Below, one piece after another: positions 16,321 to 24,863 of a DNA stretch of 32,430 nucleotides (the first letter of the stretch is position 1; every line of letters starts with the position of its first letter). The notes under the pieces were generated by a model, which was given only the letters and a program-made list of their open reading frames with translations, was not told where the DNA came from and made no database searches. A program made the translations under genes and the position numbers. Source of the stretch: a virus; the IMG/VR virus record IMGVR_UViG_3300034022_000367, positions 1 to 32,430 of that record. The stretch is one strand, 5' to 3'.

Positions 16321-17226
16321 TTAGCTACCAATTTCAACAGCAAAACAAATTTCACCTCGTTCTCTTATTAATCTTTCCATATCGGTAAATGAAATATATG
16401 CGTGTCCCGATTGTCCCCAAGATTTACCCCAACTATTTTTAATTCTGAATAGTCTAGTTACCGTATTAACACCATTAATGACATAAGCATGTCCACCGGC
16501 AATACGACCACTGATTTTAATTAACCCATTTCTATTAGGATAAAACATTCCGTTATACCAATTAGTTCCAACAACAACAGGACCCAAATTTAAAACGGAA
16601 TTTATTAAGGTTGTTAAATTAAACCCCCAGTAATATGATGAAACTTTACCAACACTCTGCAAATATTTAACACCACCTCTAACTGAAGTACCAGCATAAT
16701 TCTCACCAGCCCATTCATCAACTCTTTGAGCATTTTCATAAATTACTTTAGGTGGTATTATTGGACCAATCCCACTTTGAGGAACCGGACCATCTTCTAA
16801 CCAATGAGCCCAAGCATATCCAACACATTGGGGTGTATTACCTTGATTACCCCACCATCCATTAGCATCCCAATATTTATTGGTAATTCTAACAGGTGCC
16901 GCGGTTAAAATATTATTAATTGAGTATTTGTGGTCTCTTTCATCAGGAACATATTCTCTACCTAATTGATATGTTTGATTAACGCTCTCATCTAAAACTG
17001 GTGGTGTTGTTTTTTGAGTTACTTTCTCTGATGGCCAATCAATATCTGAAATAATTGACAGATTACCTGAAGTGTGACTAAAAGTTCCTTTAACGCACCA
17101 TATATTTCTAACTTGGTTTGGGTTTAAAGATATGTTGTCTATTAAGAAAAAATCGCTTAAATTTTGATATTTTAATATGATTTTTGTTGTTCCGTTATTT
17201 TTAATTATTAATTTTTGACCTTTCAT
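16321..17226 (-). CDS. Papain-like (C1A-type) cysteine peptidase with N-terminal beta domain
   Basis: From the ATG at 17224-17226 the protein has 301 residues. It keeps the papain catalytic set: Gln128 and Cys134 (NQGNTPQCVGYAWAHW), His246 (GGHAYVI) and Asn264 (IKNSWGKSWG). The segment DERDHKYSI (95-103) precedes the catalytic domain. Residues 1-65 look like a small beta domain. I prefer this start to an upstream Met (17277) because a TATTTATAAATA motif lies 12 bases before it, and the extra 17 residues would translate the previous gene's 3' end. There is no signal peptide. It is next to an oxygenase and fibre genes, so processing virion or host surface protein is possible. The substrate is unknown. 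Confidence 0.85.
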   Translation of the reverse strand: MKGQKLIIKNNGTTKIILKYQNLSDFFLIDNISLNPNQVRNIWCVKGTFSHTSGNLSIISDIDWPSEKVTQKTTPPVLDESVNQTYQLGREYVPDERDHKYSINNILTAAPVRITNKYWDANGWWGNQGNTPQCVGYAWAHWLEDGPVPQSGIGPIIPPKVIYENAQRVDEWAGENYAGTSVRGGVKYLQSVGKVSSYYWGFNLTTLINSVLNLGPVVVGTNWYNGMFYPNRNGLIKISGRIAGGHAYVINGVNTVTRLFRIKNSWGKSWGQSGHAYISFTDMERLIRERGEICFAVEIGS

Positions 17227-17233
17227 AATATTT

Positions 17234-17881
17234 TTATTTATAAATAGTTTTATTAATTTTTTGAAAATGATTTTCAATTCTTTTACTTAATCTAACTCTA
17301 GGGTCATCACTATTTCTACCTAAAAGATTATAAGGTACTAAAAAACCAAAACTTAAAAAAATTCTTCTTGAGTTAAACTCCTCTGTCCAATGTTTATATA
17401 GTGACGCTTCAAAACAATATAAATCTTTTTGTTCTATAGTTGGGGATGATTTATCTATGAAAATTTTATAATCTTCGGATAAAACACTTATATTACATTT
17501 GTAATTAATATACCCATCAACAGACGCGTCATAATGTGGTCGTATTCTACCACCCTTATTCATATCAACCGCTTGAAGGAATATATTATCAAGAGGTATA
17601 TTATTTTCCTTTGAGATTCTTTCAAAGATGTTCGTAATAATTAATGGGACATCTTGGTTTGAAACTTTAGATACCGATTGAAAATTTGTAATGTAGTTTG
17701 TATATTCAGTGTTTGAAATATCTATAATACAAGATTTACCCTTGAGTGCTTTTGAAATTTCACTTAAGTGGTAATTAGGGTCGCCATCTTCTGGGTTTAA
17801 CGAATCAACCCAACTAACGATTTGTAAAACCTCATCGTCGTTAATAAACCCTTTTACTATTTTATAATCTTCAGACCCCAT
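17234..17881 (-). CDS. 2-oxoglutarate/Fe(II)-dependent oxygenase-like protein
   Basis: The 215-residue protein has an H-x-D iron triad start (RPHYDAS, H116 and D118), a distal His (H164 in LYKHWTEEF) and a following Arg (R172 or R173 in NSRRIFLSFGF), with beta strands typical of the double-stranded beta-helix fold. Such enzymes couple 2-oxoglutarate decarboxylation to hydroxylation of proteins, nucleic acids or small molecules. The H-x-D to distal His spacing (46 residues) is compact. The prolyl-hydroxylase group is one possibility. The gene overlaps the small gene before it by 25 bases and precedes the peptidase by 7 bases. Proline-rich fibre proteins encoded nearby make a protein substrate plausible, but this is inference. 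Confidence 0.72.
   Translation of the reverse strand: MGSEDYKIVKGFINDDEVLQIVSWVDSLNPEDGDPNYHLSEISKALKGKSCIIDISNTEYTNYITNFQSVSKVSNQDVPLIITNIFERISKENNIPLDNIFLQAVDMNKGGRIRPHYDASVDGYINYKCNISVLSEDYKIFIDKSSPTIEQKDLYCFEASLYKHWTEEFNSRRIFLSFGFLVPYNLLGRNSDDPRVRLSKRIENHFQKINKTIYK
17239..17246 (-). promoter_or_regulatory. Candidate promoter motif at the peptidase start
   Basis: The palindrome TATTTATAAATA reads on the minus strand inside the 3' end of the oxygenase gene, 12 bases before the peptidase ATG at 17226. Its spacing and A-rich leader match the copies before 11930 and 21490. Confidence 0.4.
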
Positions 17882-18105
17882 TTATTAAGAAATTCTTTTG
17901 GACCGATTTCTAACTCCATTATTGATAAGTTTTTTTTATTGTAAATTTGCATCATTTTTTCTTCAGAACCGGCCATTGTGCAAAACCAATGAGTTGCAGG
18001 TTCTTCTCCTGTTGATGAACAAGGTATTTTCATCACATTTTTATTTACCCAAGATTCTCTTACTTGTTCTACCTTATCGTTTTCTGTTAAAATATTTATT
18101 CTCAT
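17857..18105 (-). CDS. Small unknown protein with MRINILTEN start
   Basis: The 82-residue protein starts MRINILTENDKVEQV, similar to but not the same DNA as the MKILITE tag genes at 6447-7668. Its middle has a Cys pair (KIPCSSTGEEPATHWFCTM), then a helical end. I do not recognise it. Its last 25 bases overlap the oxygenase gene, so it is probably made with that enzyme. The N-terminal L-T-E also fits a prohead-protease (L/I)-x-E site. Confidence 0.6.
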   Translation of the reverse strand: MRINILTENDKVEQVRESWVNKNVMKIPCSSTGEEPATHWFCTMAGSEEKMMQIYNKKNLSIMELEIGPKEFLNKWGLKIIK

Positions 18106-18139
18106 ATTATTTATTTTTTAATAAATTAAGTAGTTCTTT

Positions 18140-20398
18140 TTATTCGTTAATATTTTTTATTGTTAATTCATCACTTCCGTCGTAGTAAGATAATCGATTT
18201 GTTAGATTTGAGTTTTTGAAAATATTACAAGTATATAACTCATAAACTGAAGGGTTTTGACTAATACTTGTAACCGTAATGGTAACATTATCAACACCAT
18301 CATCCCCACCAATTTGACTACCTAATATTGTTATTGTATTGCTAGTACCATATAATTTACCTGCGTTGTTTATATTAACTCCCGTTACAGTCCCACCTGA
18401 AACCACAATATTAAATGTTGCGTTAACACCTAAACCGTTAGTTGTACCGGTAATAGACGTGTATGTATTATCAGTTATCCCTGTTCCTAAAGAGTTATAA
18501 GTAATACCACTTATGTTTCCATAATTTGTAGTGAAATCAATATTATCTACATAGGTATTAACAATATTCCATTGGAATGAATCACCTACTTCATTACCAC
18601 TGAAATTATCCGGTATAATATTATTGTAAAAATATTCACCGATGGTATTATCGAAAAAATTATTTCCTATTCTGTTTCCTTGAGGACCATCATTACCAAC
18701 GCCAAACCCATCTTGAATTTCATTAGAAGCAAAATAAGTCCCTATTGTGTTGAACGAAAATGAACCATAACAAATATTACCTATAAAAATATCACCAATT
18801 ATATTTGAAAATGTACTACCACTAAGACCATTAGCCGCAAAACCATAACCAACATTATTAATTATAAAATCACCTATTATCTCATTACCTTTAAAACCTG
18901 TTTTAACTTGGTTATCTCTAAAATTACCTTGAATGTTGTTACCCTTAAAGCCATTCATAATATTGTTGCTTTCAAAAGTGTTATCTAAATTATCGACCTC
19001 ACCAATTGTGTTTGTGTTGAAATCATTTAATATTGAATTTTTTATAAAATCCCAATATATGTCGTTATTATTGAATTGGTTTCCTATTGTATTTGAACTG
19101 AATTGAAAATCCGTTAAACTAATAAAATCTCCTATGGTGTTATTTTCAAAATCGTTTAAAACTTCATTATCGTGGAACCAAGAATATATGGTATTGTTAT
19201 TGAAATTGTTACCGATGATGTTACCCTCAAAATCCTCACTATTTTCAGCTAATAATCTATTATTATTAAAATAATGACCAATATTATTTGATGATAGATT
19301 AACATTCATTAGGTTACGATTAAAATAATGTCCAATTATGTTATCATCAATATCATTTACGGATACGTTTTCATAACACCAATCCCCCCACACATTATTT
19401 GAGTTATCAGTTCCAAACGTATTATTGTAACAGTAATCACCAAATTTATTACTTTCGTATTGTCCTTCTAAAAATACGTTATTTGCCAATATAAATGTCC
19501 CATTACCAGTATTTGCATAGTTATAGTTTCCTACATAATTATTTTCAGCGGAATTTTCTAATATCGCATTTCCAAATGTCGTATATTCCAAATAATCATC
19601 AGTTTTTACGTTAGTTTGTTTATAACTAAAATATCCTTCGGAGTCGTTAGTTTCTTCTATTGTATTATAAATTTGCATTCCTGGACCTCCTGGATTTAAA
19701 GTGTCACCTGAAACTGTCATTAGGGTATTACCACTTATTGAAATAATTTCAAAATAAGAAGGACTAACATTTGGTGAGTAGACAACGTCACCCACAGTTA
19801 ATAAATTAAAAGAAGTGCTAACACCGCTAACGGTACCATCACTAAATAATTCAATTGTACCATTTAATTGTTCTCTATATGTAAATAACCTATATCTTTT
19901 AAATAAAATTGTTCTGTGGTCATAATCTGTTCTGTTGTTAAAGTTATCAATTCTTTCAGTGATTCTACCTTTAGCAGGTCCAGATGTTACCTCTGTTAGG
20001 TTCCAAGTTATATCATAAGATATTTTATCTTGAGGATATAGTGTTGAATAAACTGTAGGTGAGAACCCTGTTGTTGATACCGCCAACAATAATATAGGCT
20101 CTGTTGACCCTGTTTTATAGTTACCTATAGTTATTGGGCTAGTATAACTATCAAAGTTTGGTTGGTCATAACAAGTTTGATAATCGGTCATCAAGTAAAA
20201 TATACCCGGAGTTAAAGTCCCTCCTGTTGTTAAATTATACAGTTCAGAATATGTGAATGACAAATAGTTTGATGATTGTGAAAATTCCGAATATGGTATG
20301 TTATATGATATACCACTAAATTCTACGGCAAATAAAGTGTTATCAGTTATACCTGATAATAATGCTAATTGACCTATTGTTTTTCCTGTTAATGCCAT
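18140..20398 (-). CDS. Tail fibre/tailspike-like protein with beta-solenoid repeats
   Basis: The protein has 752 residues. The N-terminus (MALTGKTIGQLALLSGITDN, then YSELYNLTTGGTLTPGIFYLMTDYQT) is of the kind found in virion fibres of large Bacteroidota phages. Residues about 285-620 carry many short Asn-rich repeats built on F-x-x-N-x-I-G and related units (IGHYFNNN, IGNNFNNN, IGDFI), as in right-handed beta-solenoids of tailspikes. The last 120 residues contain a Gly/Thr/Asn module resembling one in the tail sheath, and a short terminal segment. No depolymerase catalytic residues can be picked out. It is the first gene of its transcript; a TATTTATA motif lies 17 bases before the ATG. It likely contacts the host surface. 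Confidence 0.78.
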   Translation of the reverse strand: MALTGKTIGQLALLSGITDNTLFAVEFSGISYNIPYSEFSQSSNYLSFTYSELYNLTTGGTLTPGIFYLMTDYQTCYDQPNFDSYTSPITIGNYKTGSTEPILLLAVSTTGFSPTVYSTLYPQDKISYDITWNLTEVTSGPAKGRITERIDNFNNRTDYDHRTILFKRYRLFTYREQLNGTIELFSDGTVSGVSTSFNLLTVGDVVYSPNVSPSYFEIISISGNTLMTVSGDTLNPGGPGMQIYNTIEETNDSEGYFSYKQTNVKTDDYLEYTTFGNAILENSAENNYVGNYNYANTGNGTFILANNVFLEGQYESNKFGDYCYNNTFGTDNSNNVWGDWCYENVSVNDIDDNIIGHYFNRNLMNVNLSSNNIGHYFNNNRLLAENSEDFEGNIIGNNFNNNTIYSWFHDNEVLNDFENNTIGDFISLTDFQFSSNTIGNQFNNNDIYWDFIKNSILNDFNTNTIGEVDNLDNTFESNNIMNGFKGNNIQGNFRDNQVKTGFKGNEIIGDFIINNVGYGFAANGLSGSTFSNIIGDIFIGNICYGSFSFNTIGTYFASNEIQDGFGVGNDGPQGNRIGNNFFDNTIGEYFYNNIIPDNFSGNEVGDSFQWNIVNTYVDNIDFTTNYGNISGITYNSLGTGITDNTYTSITGTTNGLGVNATFNIVVSGGTVTGVNINNAGKLYGTSNTITILGSQIGGDDGVDNVTITVTSISQNPSVYELYTCNIFKNSNLTNRLSYYDGSDELTIKNINE

Positions 20399-20415
20399 AA
20401 TTTGTTTTTTTATTA

Positions 20416-20423
20416 TATAAATA
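20416..20423 (-). promoter_or_regulatory. Candidate promoter motif before the fibre gene
   Basis: The minus strand reads AATATTTATATAATAAAA, 17 bases before the ATG; it also includes a TATAAT-like hexamer. Confidence 0.4.
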
Positions 20424-20461
20424 TTTGTTTTATTTTATTAAGTTGTTATAAATTTTAATTT

Positions 20462-21490
20462 TTATAATGGTGTGGGTGTAGGAGTTGGTGTTGGTTCCTG
20501 CTCAAATTGTAATATATTTGCGGTTATAAATGATGGAAAATTATTTGGCGTTATCGCACCAACAGTAATTTCACCTTCTCTTGTTAATAAATTATAATCA
20601 ATTAAAGGATTAGTACTAATTGATTGACCTATAAGTTGATTGTTTAAAATATTAACGTTTGCTGTTATAATTATTGAACCACCTCCAATAACATTTAATA
20701 CGGCGTTTACAGGGATTGTGGTTATTTGATTAACCGAAATATTTGATGTGACGGTAAATGTTGTTACTACGGAACCACTACTTACATAAACATCTATGTT
20801 ATAATTAATTGTTGGATTAACAAATTCTAAATATTCGTCCTCACCAACCTCAATATATTCATCATTTTCGGTTATAAATGGGTTAATTAAAATTTGTTCT
20901 GGAGTATTTGTAGGGGTATATGTTGGTGTTGGTGTTGGTGTATTTGTTTCAGTGGGTGTAGGTGTATTTGTTGGTGTCGGTGTTGGTGTATTTGTTTCAG
21001 TGGGAGTAGGTGTATTTGTTGGTGTCGGTGTTGGTGTTGGTGTATTTGTTGGGGTAATATTTGGTACTAATGGATTCACACAACAAGGGAATTCGGAAAC
21101 ATAACAACTATCATAAACCAAATCATCAGCAATGAAGGATTCCTGAACATTAATATTAAGTTTTTCTCTAATTGGTAAAATAAGAACACCATCAGAATTT
21201 CTTAACATAAATTCACCCTCATATCTACCAACACGATTGGTGTCTTTTGATGTGAATTGGTAATATATGTAATATTCTGGTTCGGCATTGGGGTCTATTG
21301 AGGTTTTCTCAACAAACCCACCCGGTCTTGAAGTAATTTTTGGTATTCCCGTTTCAACATCCACCATTGAGAAGAAAATGGAAGATACCTCTATCATATC
21401 CATAAAATTATTATAATCGTTTCTTCCGTTTTTTACGACTTCTAATTTAATTACCGGTAATGTAGAATTTTTTTTGATATAGAAATTCAT
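20462..21490 (-). CDS. Baseplate/fibre adaptor protein with BppU-like N-terminus and Pro-Thr linker
   Basis: The 342-residue protein has three parts. Residues 1-120 ([19 protein letters not shown], then [20 protein letters not shown]) follow the BppU_N pattern of baseplate adaptor domains. Residues about 150-200 are a Pro-Thr tract with Asn/Glu breaks, built from 48-base tandem repeats. Residues about 205-330 are a beta domain, and the C-terminus ends in a second Pro-Thr tract. In BppU-type proteins the N-terminal domain anchors receptor-binding parts to the baseplate; the linker probably gives a flexible stalk. The Thr/Pro-rich tracts are possible sites for O-linked modification by the GT60-like enzyme encoded at 28835. 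The family call for residues 1-120 is tentative. Confidence 0.6.
   Translation of the reverse strand: MNFYIKKNSTLPVIKLEVVKNGRNDYNNFMDMIEVSSIFFSMVDVETGIPKITSRPGGFVEKTSIDPNAEPEYYIYYQFTSKDTNRVGRYEGEFMLRNSDGVLILPIREKLNINVQESFIADDLVYDSCYVSEFPCCVNPLVPNITPTNTPTPTPTPTNTPTPTETNTPTPTPTNTPTPTETNTPTPTPTYTPTNTPEQILINPFITENDEYIEVGEDEYLEFVNPTINYNIDVYVSSGSVVTTFTVTSNISVNQITTIPVNAVLNVIGGGSIIITANVNILNNQLIGQSISTNPLIDYNLLTREGEITVGAITPNNFPSFITANILQFEQEPTPTPTPTPL
20941..21036 (-). repeat. 48-base tandem repeat in the Pro-Thr linker
   Basis: Two copies of a 48-base unit (20941-20988 and 20989-21036), with one visible difference (GTGGGTG versus GTGGGAG), encode 16 residues of Pro-Thr-Asn-Glu sequence each. Partial copies flank them. 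The unit length is a multiple of three, so slippage would lengthen or shorten the linker in frame. Confidence 0.8.
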
Positions 21491-21503
21491 TTAAAGTTTT
21501 TAT

Positions 21504-21511
21504 TATAAATA
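21504..21511 (-). promoter_or_regulatory. Candidate promoter motif before the BppU-like gene
   Basis: The minus strand reads ACTATTTATAATAAAAAC, 13 bases before the ATG at 21490. Confidence 0.38.
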
Positions 21512-21572
21512 GTTGATAAAACAAAAATATTTAATTATTATTAGTTATAGTGAAACTTTAATAAAAATCAAG

Positions 21573-21581
21573 ATATTTATA
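21573..21581 (+). promoter_or_regulatory. Candidate promoter motif before the RHH-HNH cassette
   Basis: GATATTTATATAAT runs to within 4 bases of the RHH ATG at 21586. If the motif is a promoter element, the transcript would be leaderless or start inside the gene. Confidence 0.3.
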
Positions 21582-21585
21582 TAAT

Positions 21586-21741
21586 ATGGCAAGACCTACA
21601 AAATTAGAAGAGGATAGAAAGGTTAAATTTGGGATAAGTTTAGACCGAGATTTGTTTAACCGAATGGTTAAAGAAAAAGTTAAAAAATCAACATTACTTA
21701 ATAAATTATTAAAAGAGTATTATGGAAAAAAAGATATGTAG
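21586..21741 (+). CDS. Small ribbon-helix-helix-type DNA-binding protein, partner of HNH endonuclease
   Basis: The 51-residue protein starts MARPTKLEEDRKVKFGISLD. A strand (KVKFGISLD) is followed by two helices (RDLFNRMVKEKV, STLLNKLLKEYY), the RHH arrangement, in a protein of typical RHH length. The last 20 bases overlap the start of the HNH gene in another frame, implying coupled translation. RHH proteins bind DNA as dimers and often repress their own operon; here it may control the endonuclease or add DNA specificity. It is a second, divergent RHH gene in the window (the other is at 5246). Confidence 0.65.
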   Translation: MARPTKLEEDRKVKFGISLDRDLFNRMVKEKVKKSTLLNKLLKEYYGKKDM

Positions 21742-22462
21742 TAAATGTCAAGAAGAAAAAGAGGTTTGTAAATTCTATACTGATAAGACAAAAATAGATG
21801 GTTATTATAGTTCTTGTAAAGATTGTAAAAACACTTATTCTAAAACAAGAGTAAATGAAACAAAAACATATTTAAAATTATGGAAAATAAAAAATCCTAA
21901 TTATAATAAAGAATTTTTAGAAAAAAATCCCGGTTATGTTAAAGAATATTATCAAAAAAATAAAAATAAAATGATAGATTCTGTTAAAAAACATTATAAT
22001 AAAAATAAAGAATTAATATTACCTAAAATTAGAAAATCGTCTTTAAAATATTATTATGAAAATAGTGAAATAATTAAAGAAAAACATAAAAAATATCGAA
22101 AAGATAATAGAACTAAAATTAACCAATATATTACTGAAAAAAAATTAAATGACCCAATTTATCGTTTATCTTGTATTGTAAGAAATAGAATATATTCTTT
22201 TCTTAAACATAAAAATATCACAAAACAAAACAAAACATTTAATATTGTGGGATGTTCTCCGGAATTTTTAAAAGAATATTTAGAAAAACAATTTGTTGAT
22301 GGTATGTGTTGGGATAACAGAAATGAATGGCATATTGACCACAAAATACCGTTATCATCGGCAAATACCGAAGAAGAAATTTATAAACTCTGTCATTACA
22401 CAAATCTTCAGCCTCTATGGGCTGAAGATAATTTGAGAAAAAGTGATAAAATATTAAACTAA
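21722..22462 (+). CDS. HNH endonuclease with N-terminal zinc ribbon (free-standing homing type)
   Basis: The 246-residue protein begins with a four-Cys zinc site (C6-x2-C9, C32-x2-C35). It continues with a Lys/Tyr/Asn-rich helical region with a loose repeat of about 16 residues (40-140), likely for DNA contact. It ends in an HNH nuclease (WHIDHKIPLSS with H204, D206 and H207; then NLQPLW with N228, and N237-x-x-K). This is the build of free-standing phage homing endonucleases, which cut a cognate site and spread with flanking DNA. It is on the opposite strand to its neighbours, and its stop overlaps the next gene's stop (CTAA, 22459-22462). The very high AT content suits a recent insertion. 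Confidence 0.85.
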   Translation: MEKKICSKCQEEKEVCKFYTDKTKIDGYYSSCKDCKNTYSKTRVNETKTYLKLWKIKNPNYNKEFLEKNPGYVKEYYQKNKNKMIDSVKKHYNKNKELILPKIRKSSLKYYYENSEIIKEKHKKYRKDNRTKINQYITEKKLNDPIYRLSCIVRNRIYSFLKHKNITKQNKTFNIVGCSPEFLKEYLEKQFVDGMCWDNRNEWHIDHKIPLSSANTEEEIYKLCHYTNLQPLWAEDNLRKSDKILN

Positions 22463-24810
22463 GATTCTTTTCTTAACTCACTTGAATAGTGCTCAAATCG
22501 GTCATGCTCTGTTGGTGTTAATAATAGTAATCCCGGTTTAATGTTACCTTTAACAGTTTCTTGATAAGCGTACGACATAAGAGTTTGTTCGTAAGGATGA
22601 CCCCATTTTGTTTCCAAATAACATTTATAATTACCTTCTTTTGTTAATACAATCGGCCAATTTGATAAATGGGATTCACCTGTTATATATGGTAACCCTT
22701 TATGAATATGTATTTCATCAAATTTTGTTTTAGGTGAATTAGGGTCTAAACCTTGAACCGGTAATTTAGGGTTATTAGTCCAATGTTTTTGTCTAAAATC
22801 TTGTGGGACATTATACCAACTCCACTGCACACTATGGTCGCCAAAAAACTCACTAAAATTTAACTTTAAAAAATCAAAATTCTCTTTTTGAATAATTCCT
22901 AAAGATTTTTGATATAAATTGTCGACAAATCTTGGGAATCCATTTCTACACACCTCACCTTTTTTAGGGTAAAACGCCATGTCATCTTCAAAAAAGTAAT
23001 AAAAATCCAAATCAGTTTCATCGAAATGTTCGGCAACAAATACTCTACCACCAACAATTCCAATGTTATCTTTCTTAATATGTTCAAAACCGTATTGTTC
23101 ACATAGTTCAATATATCTCGGTGTTGTTGATAAATCAGTTGAATTATCTAATAAGAATTTCTTTGGTTTCTCAACAAAATCTTTATCATAATCCAACATA
23201 GATTGGATAAGAACCTCTAATTGTTTTGGTGAGTTAAATGTGATTACATAAAGAGCCACTTTTGAAGTGTCCAAATTATTCACAACAACATCTTTAGACA
23301 CTTCCGATTTAACCTCAACGGTCATATCTTTTAAATCCTCAAAAAATTTACCCATTAACCCATTACCTTCTATTTCTGAATAAGTAATTAAGTTTGGGTA
23401 CTTGTATGTCATAATAGTAAATAACGATTCCTCAGTACCCATTAACCCATTTGAAAGTGTTTCATTCATTAATCCGTAATAAATGGTGTTAATTTCCGAT
23501 ATAACATCTTTTTTCCCACCAAAGAAACCTGCTCGAGCAACCATATTAACAGGTTTACCGGCTAAATCACATAATTCTTGATACTTGAATCCGTGAATTT
23601 CACTATTGGCATCATACGGGAAACAAACAAAGTGAAAATTCTTAATTAATTTAGGTAATTTATCTAAAACTTTGTCGTGGGTAAAGTATCCAGGGTGGAT
23701 TGTATTTGTTAATCCGGCATCAATCCAAAACATATATTCCGAATCAAACTTATCTAATATTTTTGCATCATGTAAAAGATAAACTTTTGACATAACCAAA
23801 GGGTTGTACATTTCTAATTTAGCTTGAGTTGATTCCGTTAACCACCCAACTTGATTATACCAATCAGGGTTAGTCCTTATTTTTTGAATTTTATCGTAAA
23901 AATCATTATTTTTAAACCAAGATAATTCTCTACGAACAAATTGAGTGTTTTCACTACGTCTATTGTTTAATACAAATTTTTCCAATTCTTCGTCACCAAA
24001 AATTATCATATTCACATCAACTTGCAATAGTTGTTGAAATTTATCTAAATAATGTTGGAATGAGCGAGACCATCCTTCTTGGAGGTCTCCTCTACCTATA
24101 TCCCATAATCCGGTAACTAATGTTGTGGTATTATTAGATTTAGTAGTCTCAACCTTTATAATATCATTTTTAACTATTATTGAATTTTTTTTATACCCAC
24201 CTACTTGAGTGACAACTTCAACCACATTATTTTCAATACCTCTTAATTCAAAGAAATCCTTAATTGCTGCTTCAACACCAGGTAAATCGTTTCTTTTATA
24301 ATCGTGGAAGAATATATAACCACCATCCACAACTCTATCGTAAACTTTAACTAAACTATCATATATTGAGTCATAAAAATCACCATCAAGAAATGCGAAT
24401 GAAATTTTTTCAGGTAATTTATCTTCCGGAATATCACAAAACCAACCTTTTGTTATTATTGGTGTCGGTAAATTATTCTCAATAAAATTACTTGTTAAAA
24501 CATCTTCGCTAGTTACTAAAGTTCTAGGTTTCCACCCTGTGTTAATTTCCCATTTAGATAAATCAGGTAATCCTTCAAAAGAATCGTAAACATATAATTT
24601 TTTATCAGAATTAGTCTCAATTAGAGTTTTCATTAAATATTTACTTGATTCGCCAACATAACAACCTAATTCAACAACATCACCATCTATATTATTTTCG
24701 ATAGCGTCTAACAAATACTCAACTAATTTTTTAACTTGGTCTTGATTAATAATTGATGAATCCACTTGTTTGTTGTGGAAATTCATTATTTCATTTAACT
24801 TATTTTTCAT
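22459..24810 (-). CDS. Three-domain fusion: TylF-like methyltransferase, HtrL/YibB domain, GT-A-type glycosyltransferase
   Basis: Of 783 residues, about 25-215 are a class I SAM methyltransferase of the TylF/macrocin O-methyltransferase type (VVELGCYVGES at 45-55, YVYDSFEGLPDL at 73-84, AFLDGDFYDS, FFHDY). Residues about 228-495 match the HtrL/YibB pattern (LVTGLWDIGRGD, then FWIDAGLTN and ARAGFFGG). Bacterial members of that family lie in surface-polysaccharide clusters and their reaction is not known. Residues about 515-783 resemble a GT-A glycosyltransferase (VALYVITFNSPKQLEVLIQSM, then FFEDDMAFY at 606-614). The chain could add and methyl-cap a sugar. Each domain call is by eye; no internal stop or frameshift is evident. 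It is last in the cluster, with 53 bases after the preceding gene. Confidence 0.78.
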   Translation of the reverse strand: MKNKLNEIMNFHNKQVDSSIINQDQVKKLVEYLLDAIENNIDGDVVELGCYVGESSKYLMKTLIETNSDKKLYVYDSFEGLPDLSKWEINTGWKPRTLVTSEDVLTSNFIENNLPTPIITKGWFCDIPEDKLPEKISFAFLDGDFYDSIYDSLVKVYDRVVDGGYIFFHDYKRNDLPGVEAAIKDFFELRGIENNVVEVVTQVGGYKKNSIIVKNDIIKVETTKSNNTTTLVTGLWDIGRGDLQEGWSRSFQHYLDKFQQLLQVDVNMIIFGDEELEKFVLNNRRSENTQFVRRELSWFKNNDFYDKIQKIRTNPDWYNQVGWLTESTQAKLEMYNPLVMSKVYLLHDAKILDKFDSEYMFWIDAGLTNTIHPGYFTHDKVLDKLPKLIKNFHFVCFPYDANSEIHGFKYQELCDLAGKPVNMVARAGFFGGKKDVISEINTIYYGLMNETLSNGLMGTEESLFTIMTYKYPNLITYSEIEGNGLMGKFFEDLKDMTVEVKSEVSKDVVVNNLDTSKVALYVITFNSPKQLEVLIQSMLDYDKDFVEKPKKFLLDNSTDLSTTPRYIELCEQYGFEHIKKDNIGIVGGRVFVAEHFDETDLDFYYFFEDDMAFYPKKGEVCRNGFPRFVDNLYQKSLGIIQKENFDFLKLNFSEFFGDHSVQWSWYNVPQDFRQKHWTNNPKLPVQGLDPNSPKTKFDEIHIHKGLPYITGESHLSNWPIVLTKEGNYKCYLETKWGHPYEQTLMSYAYQETVKGNIKPGLLLLTPTEHDRFEHYSSELRKES

Positions 24811-24863
24811 TTTTATATTTAAAAGTGTTTTAATTTATTTTTTTTTACTTAAAAAGTACTAAT

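Noticed and set aside
17227-17277. Upstream start for the cysteine peptidase adding 17 residues.
   Set aside because: It would translate the end of the oxygenase gene and the TATTTATA motif; the start at 17226 has motif spacing like other genes.
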